From positions 28,317-92,316 of the forward strand of contig CAIYUV010000122.1 of assembly GCA_903929475.1 (NCBI GenBank): 64,000 nt of DNA, given 5' to 3'. A program made the translations under genes and the position numbers. Below the pieces are notes generated by a model. The model did not search any database and was not told the origin of the DNA. It worked only from the letters and a program-made list of their open reading frames with translations. Source of the stretch: an uncultured Spartobacteria bacterium. GTDB lineage: Bacteria; Verrucomicrobiota; Verrucomicrobiia; Chthoniobacterales; Chthoniobacteraceae. Position 1 is the first letter of the stretch; each line of letters begins with the position of its first letter. Positions 8,977-16,630 of this stretch are shown one piece after another.

Positions 8977-11319
8977 ATGGCGTCCACTCACGCTGACTCC
9001 GTAAAGAAGCGGCGTCACGCATGGCGTCCGCGAATCATCGTCGTGCTGGCGCTGCTCGCAGGCGCGGTGTGGGCGGGTTGCACGATCCGGCTGGAAACTG
9101 AACTGCTCGCACTGCTGCCGCCGGACTTGCCGAGCGTGCGCGGGCTCGATGGCTTTCAGCGCCAGTTCGCCAGCGACCGCGAAGTGGTGCTCGTGGCCGA
9201 GGAAAATCTGCCCGCAGCGGAACGCGAGGAGTTTTTCCGGAAACTCAAGCCCGCCCTCGCGGCTCTGCCGGGCGTCGAGTCCGTGGAAAGCACAGGCGGC
9301 GAGTGGCTGAAATCCGCACCGCAGCTCGCAGCCTGGGCCGTCTGGAATCTCCCGCCGGAGCAATTTGCAAAAGTCACCGCCTCGCTTACCGATGAACGCG
9401 TCAAACAGCGTCTCGCGGAACTCCCCTCGATCCTCGCCGGCGCCCTCGATCCCGAGGAAATGGCGAAGCGGCAGTTCGATCCCCTCGACTTGCTCGACGC
9501 ACTCGGCGGAGGCGGAGACGACAGCGGCTTCCAATGGACGGGGCAGGCTGCAAAATCCCTCACGATCACATCCTCGCACCCGCTCATTGCATTCCAGGAC
9601 TGCGCGAGTTTCTGCAATGCAATCCAGTCCGCCATCCAGCGCGCACTTCCCGGTGAAAAGCGGCTGCTGCTCACGGGAAGGCCCGCATTTACCGCCGAAA
9701 TCTCCACACAAATGCGCAGCGACATGATCCTCATGATGGTCGTCGCGACCGTGCTCGTGAGCGCGGCGTTCTGGGCCTTCTACCGCACCGTGCGGCCGCT
9801 CGGCTGGATACTCCTCGGCCAGTTCCTCGCACTCGGCGTCGGCCTCATCACCGCGCGGCTCGGCGCAGGGTCGCTGAATGTCATCAGCATGGGCTTCGCC
9901 TGCATTCTCCTTGGGATCAGCATGGACTACAGCATCCTCGTCTATCACCACTTTGCCTCGCCGCTTCGCGAAGATCACCACGTCTGGGAGCGCTTGAAAC
10001 ACGGCATCTGGTTCAGCGCCGTCACGACTGCCGCCGCGTTTCTCGTGCTCGCGTTCTCATCGCTCCCGGGCCTCCGCCAGCTCGCGATGCTTGTCGCCTC
10101 GGGCCTGGTTGCCTCCGCGTGGTTCGCCACATGGCTGCTGCCGGCAGCGTGGGCCACGCGCATTCCGAAACCGCTCCCCTTCCTCCAGCGCGCGAGCGAC
10201 GCGATGGCCCGCACGATGGACCGCCGCGGACTCCTTTTGCTCGTCATCGTGATCCTCGCCGCACTCCCCGTCGGCTGGAAGCTCCTCCGCAACCCCGCCT
10301 CCCTCTACGCGCCCGAGTTGGACAACCTCCAGCCCTCCACCAGCGCCGCATTTCGCGGACAACTCATCCTCGCAAAAAACGACCCCTCCTTCCGCGACGC
10401 CATCTACCTCGTCCAGGCACCTTCCTGGGATGCCGTAAAAGACGCATCCGCCGAAATCACCAACCGTGTCGCCCCCGGGCGCATCTCGCCGATGAACGGC
10501 TTCCTCCCCTCCCCGAAAAACCAGACCGCAAATCGCAAATTGTGGCCCGCCTCCCCGCAAACCACCGCCGCCCGCCTGCGAAAAGCCTTCGCAGACGCCG
10601 GCCTCGGCAGCGAGTGGAGCGAATCCACCATCACCTTCGCAGAAACGCTCGACCATGCCGGTTCCAGCGAAGCCTTTCACGCCGTCCAGCCACTCCTTTC
10701 CAAGCTCTTCACGGAAAAAACCGGCCAGTGCCGCGCCATCATCCGCGTCCCCGACGCCGGCGAACACCCCATCCCCGCCGCCGGCCTCGCCATCGCCGGA
10801 GCGGACGTGATGCCCGTGAGCTGGGTCGCCCTCAAAGAAGAACTCAACCGCACCTCCACCGGCGACCTCGGGCGCCTTGGCGGATGGGCCCTCGTCGCCA
10901 TCGCCGCACTCTGCGCCCTCGCCCAGCGTTCCCTGCGAATGGTGCTCTTGAATTTCGCCGCGCTCGTCATTTCCCTCCTCCTGCTCGCCGCTTTGCTTTC
11001 AATCACCGGCACACAACTCAGCGCACTCTCCCTCCTCTGCGTCCCGCTGCTCCTCGGCCTCGTCGTGGACTACAGCCTCCACGTCCTCATGGCCCTAGAA
11101 CATGAACACGGCGACTTCCGCCAGCTCTACGCCCACATCGGCGCCCCCATATTACTCACCGGCCTCTCCTCGTGCATCGGCTTCGGCGCACCCATGCTCA
11201 CCAGCCAGCCCGCATTGCAAAACTTCGGCCTCGTCATGGACCTCGGCATCATCGCCGCCGTCACCTCCTGCCTCTTCCTCCTCCCCGTCCTCGCCCGCAT
11301 CACCGCACGGCGGAAATGA
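8977..11319 (+). CDS. MMPL/RND-family predicted exporter
   Basis: 780 residues from the ATG at 8977, preferred over the track start at 8920 because the following 10-15 residues are a basic cytoplasmic head before the first membrane helix (IIVVLALLAGAVWAG). The layout is two repeats of one helix, a large periplasmic loop and five helices; conserved GISMDYSILVYHHF and LGLVVDYSLHVLMALEHEH occupy equivalent places in each half. This is the MMPL branch of RND transporters, driven by the proton gradient and often moving lipids or lipid-linked metabolites. No biosynthetic partner is adjacent. Confidence 0.88.
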   Translation: MASTHADSVKKRRHAWRPRIIVVLALLAGAVWAGCTIRLETELLALLPPDLPSVRGLDGFQRQFASDREVVLVAEENLPAAEREEFFRKLKPALAALPGVESVESTGGEWLKSAPQLAAWAVWNLPPEQFAKVTASLTDERVKQRLAELPSILAGALDPEEMAKRQFDPLDLLDALGGGGDDSGFQWTGQAAKSLTITSSHPLIAFQDCASFCNAIQSAIQRALPGEKRLLLTGRPAFTAEISTQMRSDMILMMVVATVLVSAAFWAFYRTVRPLGWILLGQFLALGVGLITARLGAGSLNVISMGFACILLGISMDYSILVYHHFASPLREDHHVWERLKHGIWFSAVTTAAAFLVLAFSSLPGLRQLAMLVASGLVASAWFATWLLPAAWATRIPKPLPFLQRASDAMARTMDRRGLLLLVIVILAALPVGWKLLRNPASLYAPELDNLQPSTSAAFRGQLILAKNDPSFRDAIYLVQAPSWDAVKDASAEITNRVAPGRISPMNGFLPSPKNQTANRKLWPASPQTTAARLRKAFADAGLGSEWSESTITFAETLDHAGSSEAFHAVQPLLSKLFTEKTGQCRAIIRVPDAGEHPIPAAGLAIAGADVMPVSWVALKEELNRTSTGDLGRLGGWALVAIAALCALAQRSLRMVLLNFAALVISLLLLAALLSITGTQLSALSLLCVPLLLGLVVDYSLHVLMALEHEHGDFRQLYAHIGAPILLTGLSSCIGFGAPMLTSQPALQNFGLVMDLGIIAAVTSCLFLLPVLARITARRK

Positions 11320-11456
11320 GACGCGTGTCCCTTGCGACCATAGAGCCCGTGCAGTCCAGCGGCACTCCCCAAAGACAAATGGACTCCGTGGACACGATGG
11401 ACAGGGAAACTCCCCCCTCGCTCCGTGGGCGTTTGCGCCGTCCCCGGCCCTGATTG

Positions 11457-12390
11457 TGGCTGGATGGGGAAATGGAACGCCGAATCGGTGAAAGATTGCG
11501 GCCTACGGGTGGAAAATTGCGAGCTACGATGCCACGCTTGCGGCAAATTTGAAGAATTTTACCGGAAAACGGTGAAGTATCGCTGGAAAACCGTGGAATC
11601 TTGCTGGAAAACGTGAAAAGCGAGCGGCCTACTGGAAGTGTGGAATGGCAAAAAGTAAGTGTCTAGCACGAGATGCAACTTATTTTATGCGCAAAAGACT
11701 TTGTATTTTTTAAAAAACAGACTGCATTTTGCTCAAAATAGAATTTCTAGTTCTTAATGCATACTTTCTTTCCATAAATGCAGTATTGCTCGTGCTAAAT
11801 GCAGCGTGTCTCGGACTAGATGTAGACTAACTTTAGCTTAATGCAGAGTTTATTTATCTAAATGCAGTATTTCTTTACAGAAATGCAGTTTGCATTTAAT
11901 ACAAGTAACACTGCATTTTACTCAAGTCACACTGCATTTCGCATAAGATTTCTTACATTTGCTATAAGTTTCTTTGCATTTGCTGCAATAACTCGTGCAT
12001 TTTATGTGAGAAAGTCTGCATTTAGTGCTAGCAACTCTGCATTTTAAGCGAGACTTTTTAAAGTTGCCGCAAGTGACCTTAAAGTTGCCACGAATGTTCT
12101 CCGAGTTATCGCAAGTAATCTCCGAGTTGCCATGAGTGTTCTCCGGGTTGCCGCAAGTGTCCTACAAGTTGTCGTAAGCGTTCTCCGAGTGGGCGCAAAT
12201 GATCTCCGAGTTGCCATGAGTGTTCTCCGGGTTGCCGCAGGTGTCCTCCAAGTTGCCGTAAGCGTTCTCCGAGTGGGCGCAAGTGATCTCCGGGTTGCCG
12301 CAGGTGTCCTCCAAGTTGCCGCAAATTATCTCCGGGTAGCCATAAGGGTCGTCTCGGCCGCTAATCCCCATGCGTCGTCTGCGATTCGAG
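11457..12390. repeat. Degenerate 21-bp tandem-periodic array
   Basis: Cutting the sequence into 21-mers gives aligned units throughout. Block A (about 11478-11645) repeats CTGGAAAAC/CGGCCTAC-type units. Block B (about 11754-11900) has AAATGCAG once per unit. Block C (about 11901-12047) has CTGCATTT, the inverse complement, once per unit. Block D (about 12048-12341) has AAGTGTTCTCCGAGTTGCC-type units. In D the unit boundaries are 12132, 12153, 12174 and so on without slippage. Read from 12132 on the plus strand the units are heptapeptides such as ASVLRVA; on the minus strand LRQLGGH or CGNPENT. Function unknown. Confidence 0.85.
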
Positions 12391-12617
12391 GAACGCCAAC
12401 GGCGTTCAATCATTCAGCCCAGGGTTGGCGCGACGAAGGAGCGCCTACCCTGGGTAACGGGAGAGCGGCATCAACCCTGAAAGGGTTGAATCCATTCGTG
12501 CAACCGCCGGTGGATTCAACCCCGTTGGGGTTGTGGTTTTGTCGGGGCGCTATCCCAGGGTAGCCACGACTGCGTCGCGTCAACCCTGGGCTGATAGATG
12601 GAACGCCGTCAGCGTTC
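12391..12617. mobile_element. REP/MITE-like nested palindromic element
   Basis: The ends GAACGCCAACGGCGTTC and GAACGCCGTCAGCGTTC are each near-palindromic, and the outer ~37 bases are inverted copies of one another, sharing CAGCCCAGGGTTG / CAACCCTGGGCTG. Further in are CAACCCTgaaAGGGTTG, CAACCCCgttGGGGTTG and a perfect 12-bp inverted repeat GGGTTGAATCCA / TGGATTCAACCC. The whole unit could fold into a long cruciform. No transposase ORF lies inside. It sits inside the periodic array, since 21/42-bp-type units continue on both sides. Confidence 0.75.
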
Positions 12618-12780
12618 CCACACAGGCCAGCCACCACTCGCCTTGCCTCTTCTGCGTTCCCACACAGGCCAGATGCCACTCGCCTTGCGTCGTCTGCGTT
12701 TCCACACAGGCCAGCCGCCGTTCGCCTTTCCCCTTCTGCGTTCCGACACTGGCCATCCGCCGTTCGGCTTTCCCGTTTGC
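12618..12780. repeat. 42-bp tandem repeat, about four copies
   Basis: Units beginning GCGTTCCCACACAGGCCAG at 12612, 12654, 12696 and 12738 (the first overlaps the palindrome's end) are each 42 bases, exactly twice 21. The second and third are clear variants and the fourth is more diverged. On the minus strand one frame reads GLCGNADDARRVAS-like 14-residue units, and another reads GKASGGWPVWERRR. The CGN-E/D pattern recurs in the minus-strand reading of the 21-bp array, so both are probably parts of one array. Confidence 0.8.
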
Positions 12781-12794
12781 TCAGTAATCGCCCC

Positions 12795-13616
12795 TTATTT
12801 CGCGGGCGCTGGTTCGGCGGGCGGGGTCGGTGTTCCCGTTTTGGCGGCTTCTTCGAGGGTTTCGCGGACAAATTTCGCGTGCAACACGTCGCCGATGCCG
12901 AGGGGGTAGTGGACGGAGCGCTCTTCATACTTGGTGTTGATTTTTTCGTCGCTGCGGAATTGCGCGATGACCATGCCGATGACCACCGGGTGGCCGTCGC
13001 CGCCGGGGATGAAGGCAGGCCCGCCGCTGTCGCCGTCGAACGCCGTGAAGTCGGCGAGAAAGGTGTGCTTTTTGCCGTAAGGCAGCAGCGGGTGGCTGGC
13101 GATGATCCCCTGCCGCGCGACGGGGTAGCCCGCTTCGTTGGCCTCGAAGGTCGTGGGGTAGGTGAGCACGAAGAGCTGGCTGGTCACGCCGAGCGCTGCG
13201 GCTTTCAGGCGTGCTTCGTCGGCGAGCGCGTTCATGGGCACCGTCGGCGCGGGCACCGGGAGCGCGCTCGTGATTCGCAGCACGGCTACGTCGTCTTTCG
13301 GATGGCGCACCCACAGCGCCTTGCCGGCGTTTTTGATCTCCACCTTGTGCTCGCGCTTTTTGAAAGTGCCGTCTTCGCGCCGCTCGCGCAGCACGAGCGT
13401 CGCCTTGTCCGCCTTCATGCCTTCGAAAACATGCGCTGCGGTGACGAGATAGATCGCTTCATCCGGCGCATCGCGCTTTACGAGGAAGCAAGTGCCCGTC
13501 ACCGCCGGGTCCCACACTTTGAAAGTCGCCTCGACCATCTCCGTCGCCGAATCGGCAGAGGCAGTGAGCGCAAAACCGAGGATGCCGAGGAGCGTTGTGA
13601 AAAGAGAAAGTTTCAT
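12795..13616 (-). CDS. Secreted trypsin-like serine protease
   Basis: 273 residues from the ATG at 13616 (MKLSLFTTLLGILGFALTASA), a clear signal peptide; the track start is 29 residues too early. The chymotrypsin-fold triad is visible: His in VTAAHVFEG, Asp in DDVAVLRI, Ser in AFDGDSGGPAF. The C-terminus is a Pro/Ala-rich tail (PTPPAEPAPAK). It probably acts in the periplasm or outside the cell; there is no PDZ domain, so it is not a DegP-type protease. The gene ends 14 bases before the 42-bp repeats, and it diverges from the CotH-like gene. Confidence 0.85.
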   Translation of the reverse strand: MKLSLFTTLLGILGFALTASADSATEMVEATFKVWDPAVTGTCFLVKRDAPDEAIYLVTAAHVFEGMKADKATLVLRERREDGTFKKREHKVEIKNAGKALWVRHPKDDVAVLRITSALPVPAPTVPMNALADEARLKAAALGVTSQLFVLTYPTTFEANEAGYPVARQGIIASHPLLPYGKKHTFLADFTAFDGDSGGPAFIPGGDGHPVVIGMVIAQFRSDEKINTKYEERSVHYPLGIGDVLHAKFVRETLEEAAKTGTPTPPAEPAPAK

Positions 13617-13827
13617 CCGAGGAAAATGGTTCGCATGGCGCGGGGAGTAGAGCGCCCCCGCAGCGATGTGAACAGCGGGAAGTGTTACTTGCGGCGGCGT
13701 CACTGCACATCACTTCCGCATCTTAGTCACTTTTTGCACGCGACCCGCTAATAATTACGCCAGAAATACTGGACACCTCTCGCACGCTTCCCCACCGTCC
13801 CGCGCCTTACCCCCGCTCACACATACC

Positions 13828-15093
13828 ATGAAACTCAACGTCACCACTAAAACATGGCTCCTCGCGCTGCCGTTCATCGCAGCCCTCCTCTCCGCCACTC
13901 CCGCCAGTGCGCAGGCACCAGCCGCTGCCCCGGCTGCAAAAAAGGACAAGAAATCGAAATCCACGCCCGCCGAGAAAGCCGCGAAGGCCGCGAAATCCGA
14001 GGCGACACGCGCCGCATTCTTCAAAAGCACGAGCGACAAGATTCCCACCATCAATGTCACCATCGCTCCGTCGCCCGGTGCCGTGAAGCCCCTCACGCCG
14101 CTCATGACGGAGCCGAAGAAATACGTCAAAGCGTCCATCAACATCGGGCCCTATAATTTCGCCAACGTCGGCATCCACCTCCGCGGCGGTCTCGGCAGCT
14201 TCCGCAACGTCAACGACAAGGCCGGGTTCACGGTCAACATGGGCAAATTCGCTGAGAAAAAGGATTTCTTCGGCATGGATAAATGGGCGCTCGTCAATTC
14301 CGCACAGGACGGCAGCTACCTCTCCCTCCTCGTCGCCAATGAAATGCTCCGCGAATCCGGCGTCCCCGCCCCGCGCATCAGCCACGCCATCGTGAACCTC
14401 AATGGAATGCCCAAAGGTTTCTACTGCATCCAGGAGGGTTACGATTCCAACTACTTCCAGATTCATTTCAAAAACGGCGACGGCAATTTCTACGATCCCG
14501 GCTTCAAGAGAGACATTGATCAGCCCTTCGAACTCGTCCGCACCAAGGACGACGTCAAAGACAACGCCGATGTCAAAGCCCTCCTCGCCGCAGCCCGCAT
14601 CGGCGACCCCAACCAGCGCTTTACCGAAATGGCAAAGCTCATGGACATGGATACCTTCATCAGCGGCTTCTGCATCCAGGCCATCCTCGGCGACTGGGAC
14701 GGCTACGTTTTCAATCGAAACAACTACCGCGTCTATCACAACCCGGCGACCAACAAAATCTTCATCCTCCCGCACGGCCTCGACCAGGAATTTGGCAACG
14801 CCGACCAAGGCCCGCTCGTCCCGCCGATGCAATCAATCCTCGGCCCCGCAGTCTTCAACACTCCCGAAGGCAAGGCGCGCTACCTGAAACGCATGGGCGA
14901 AATCAACACTACCGTCATGGACACCGACAAATGGCTCAAGCGCCTCGATGCCCTGCAAGCCAAACTCCAGCCCGCCATCGCCAGCGTGGACGCCAAAGCC
15001 GGAGCCGACTACCCCAACCAAGTCAACCGTCTCCGCGAGTTCTTCAAAGTGCGCCCCAAGAGCATTGACCGCCAGCTCAAGGCCGCGAAGTAA
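13828..15093 (+). CDS. Secreted CotH-like protein
   Basis: 421 residues with a signal peptide (WLLALPFIAALLSATPASAQA), then a Lys/Ala-rich linker (KKDKKSKSTPAEKAAKAAKS). The remainder resembles the CotH family: GIHLRGGLGSF, then NSAQDGSYLSLLVANEMLRESG, GFYCIQEGYDSNYF, and the late signature GDWDGYVFNRNNYRVY with ILPHGLDQEFGN. CotH proteins are atypical kinases or structural spore/surface proteins; in bacteria of this type many are exported and of unknown substrate. The family match rests on these motifs, and kinase activity is not implied. Confidence 0.78.
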   Translation: MKLNVTTKTWLLALPFIAALLSATPASAQAPAAAPAAKKDKKSKSTPAEKAAKAAKSEATRAAFFKSTSDKIPTINVTIAPSPGAVKPLTPLMTEPKKYVKASINIGPYNFANVGIHLRGGLGSFRNVNDKAGFTVNMGKFAEKKDFFGMDKWALVNSAQDGSYLSLLVANEMLRESGVPAPRISHAIVNLNGMPKGFYCIQEGYDSNYFQIHFKNGDGNFYDPGFKRDIDQPFELVRTKDDVKDNADVKALLAAARIGDPNQRFTEMAKLMDMDTFISGFCIQAILGDWDGYVFNRNNYRVYHNPATNKIFILPHGLDQEFGNADQGPLVPPMQSILGPAVFNTPEGKARYLKRMGEINTTVMDTDKWLKRLDALQAKLQPAIASVDAKAGADYPNQVNRLREFFKVRPKSIDRQLKAAK

Positions 15094-15207
15094 GCGGGGT
15101 TTTATTGTAGCCAGAATGGTATTTTGCAGAAGGCAGGGATCTGCATCCGCTTTCGCGGCTCGGCGCTCCCGATTGACGCCGCCCCTGCTCTGCGGCAGGC
15201 TGGCGCG

Positions 15208-15570
15208 GTGAAATCAATCCTCACACTGCTTTTGCTCCTCGCCGCCGTGCTGCCTTCCGGCGCGGGCGAGCGGGTCGTGCTTTATGTGACACTGCTGGAA
15301 AATACGACCACCGAACTGAGCGACGGCGCGAAGTGGCAGATGGACAAGGGCGACTGCTTTCCCGTCGTTTCCTACAAGGAATCGCACACCATGGTGATCC
15401 TCCAGCTCGCGAGCGCGACGTTCATGATCCCGGCGGTAAAAACACGGGTCGTCTCGGAAAAAGAACTGCCCGTGGCAATCGCCAATTATCGCGCAAACGT
15501 GAGCACCTACATCAACGGCGTCGCCGCCCGGTGGCGCGCAGCGGCGGAATCCGGAAAGGCGCCGCAATGA
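15208..15570 (+). CDS. Small exported protein, unknown function
   Basis: 120 residues if it starts at the GTG at 15208 (VKSILTLLLLLAAVLPSGAGE), which places a signal peptide at the N-terminus; the track start at 15124 adds an unlikely leader. The mature part (VVLYVTLLENTTTELSDG and onward) looks like a small beta domain with a C-terminal helix. Its stop overlaps the glutaredoxin start as ATGA, and the next genes follow closely, forming a likely operon 15208-17506. No family recognised. Confidence 0.65.
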   Translation: MKSILTLLLLLAAVLPSGAGERVVLYVTLLENTTTELSDGAKWQMDKGDCFPVVSYKESHTMVILQLASATFMIPAVKTRVVSEKELPVAIANYRANVSTYINGVAARWRAAAESGKAPQ

Positions 15571-15809
15571 AACTCTTCGTCAAAGTCTGGTGCCCGTGGT
15601 GCGTCTCGGCGCGCGAGTGGCTCGACAAGCGCGGCTACCAATACGAACTCGTGGACGTGGAGGAAAACGACGCCGATTACGAAGAGATGCGCCGCATTTC
15701 CGGCCAGAGCAAAACGCCGACGCTACTCACGCACGACGGTCTCGTGCTGCCGGATTTCGGCCCTGAGGAACTGGCTGCTTTCATCAAGGAAAACAACATC
15801 ACGCCCTAG
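15567..15809 (+). CDS. Glutaredoxin family protein
   Basis: 80 residues from the ATG at 15567: KLFVKVWCPWCVSAREWL shows the thioredoxin-fold beta-strand followed by a CPWC redox motif, and TPTLL supplies the cis-proline. This is the short glutaredoxin/NrdH-like class that reduces disulfides in the cytoplasm with glutathione or a thioredoxin-reductase system. It overlaps the preceding gene by 4 bases and is 3 bases from the next, so expression is probably coupled. Confidence 0.9.
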   Translation: MKLFVKVWCPWCVSAREWLDKRGYQYELVDVEENDADYEEMRRISGQSKTPTLLTHDGLVLPDFGPEELAAFIKENNITP

Positions 15810-15812
15810 GAA

Positions 15813-16628
15813 ATGTTCGACCTTCTGCTCATCGCTGGCGTGTTTGTGCTCAGCCTTTCGCTGCGCTCGCTGAACAGCGTCCTCCTTCGCAAACTGGGCA
15901 CATTTGGTTTTCTCGCCACGTCGTTCCTCATCGGCTGGCGCTTCACGGAATCCTGGCCGATGGGGATTTTGTTCGCGAGCTTCTGGCTCGTGTGGCCGTG
16001 GTATGAACTCATCACGCGCGTGCGCAAAATCAAAATGCCTGCGGACAAAACGCTGCGGCACAAAACGCCGCCGCACCGCGAATTTTTCCCCGCGCTCGCC
16101 GACCTGACCGAGGAGATCGAGGGCGAAGGCTACGAACATCTCGAAGACCTCGGGCGCGATTGGGACGAGACCCAGCAGTTCTTCCGCATCTTTCACAAAA
16201 ACGACGAGCGCGCGCAGGCGGTCATCTGCCTCATCGAGCAGGAAAGCTACGCGTTTTACTACATCCGCCTCATCTCCCGTGCGCAGGACGGGACGGTGTG
16301 GACGACGTGGAATTATCCATTTTCGCTCAACCTCAAAGTCGCCCCCGAGTGGCGCATGAATCGCGAGAGCGGCGACAAAACTTTCATCCAGCTCCTCGAC
16401 AGCCACCGCGCCTGCCTCGAACGCAACGGAGTCCGCCCGGAAAATCTTCTCGAAACAAATCCTCTGGAACTTGCCGATCAGCTTCAGTCCGAGCAGCAGG
16501 CGCAAATCGCGCACAACGTCACCGCCGGCATCCTCGCCAAGGGCAAGGACGGCGAGATCCGCTACACATGGCGCGGGCTGCTATTTATCTGGCTGCAATT
16601 TCTCCGCGACCTCGTGAGACTCCACTAG
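15813..16628 (+). CDS. Membrane-anchored hypothetical protein
   Basis: 271 residues; family not recognised. Two or three hydrophobic helices lie in the first 70 residues (LLLIAGVFVLSLSL, FGFLATSFLIGWRF, MGILFASFWLVWPWYELI), followed by a soluble domain (FFPALADLTEEIEGEGYEHL, then DWDETQQFFRIFHKN and a beta-rich stretch with WTTWNYPFSL). A final hydrophobic helix (GLLFIWLQFLRDLVRLH) closes the protein. It sits between the glutaredoxin and deoC genes in a tight run, 2 bases before deoC. Its role is unknown. Confidence 0.75.
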   Translation: MFDLLLIAGVFVLSLSLRSLNSVLLRKLGTFGFLATSFLIGWRFTESWPMGILFASFWLVWPWYELITRVRKIKMPADKTLRHKTPPHREFFPALADLTEEIEGEGYEHLEDLGRDWDETQQFFRIFHKNDERAQAVICLIEQESYAFYYIRLISRAQDGTVWTTWNYPFSLNLKVAPEWRMNRESGDKTFIQLLDSHRACLERNGVRPENLLETNPLELADQLQSEQQAQIAHNVTAGILAKGKDGEIRYTWRGLLFIWLQFLRDLVRLH

Positions 16629-16630
16629 TC

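Larger units (their letters stand above)
11320..12794. other. Gene-free 1.5-kb region with periodic repeats
   Basis: No ORF here looks like a conserved protein. From about 11457 to 12390 and again from 12618 to 12780 the sequence follows a 21-bp or 42-bp period; 12391-12617 is a palindromic element. The first 140 bases after the MMPL stop show nothing I can name. The middle (about 11650-12050) is strikingly AT-rich compared with the rest of the window. Confidence 0.85.

Noticed and set aside
11457-12390. CRISPR array
   Set aside because: Units are contiguous 21-mers without unique spacers, the repeat is degenerate, and no cas genes are present.
12132-12563. 143-aa ORF in the repeat array as a real gene
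   Set aside because: Openness follows from the 21-bp period; no ribosome-binding site, and the frame runs on into the palindromic element.
12410-12928. 172-aa minus ORF with GLCGNADD repeats as a gene
   Set aside because: It starts inside the protease coding sequence in another frame and crosses the palindromic element. Kept only as a repeat observation.
12777-13751. 324-aa plus ORF
   Set aside because: Antisense shadow of the trypsin-like protease.
13807-14832. 341-aa minus ORF
   Set aside because: Antisense shadow of the CotH-like gene.
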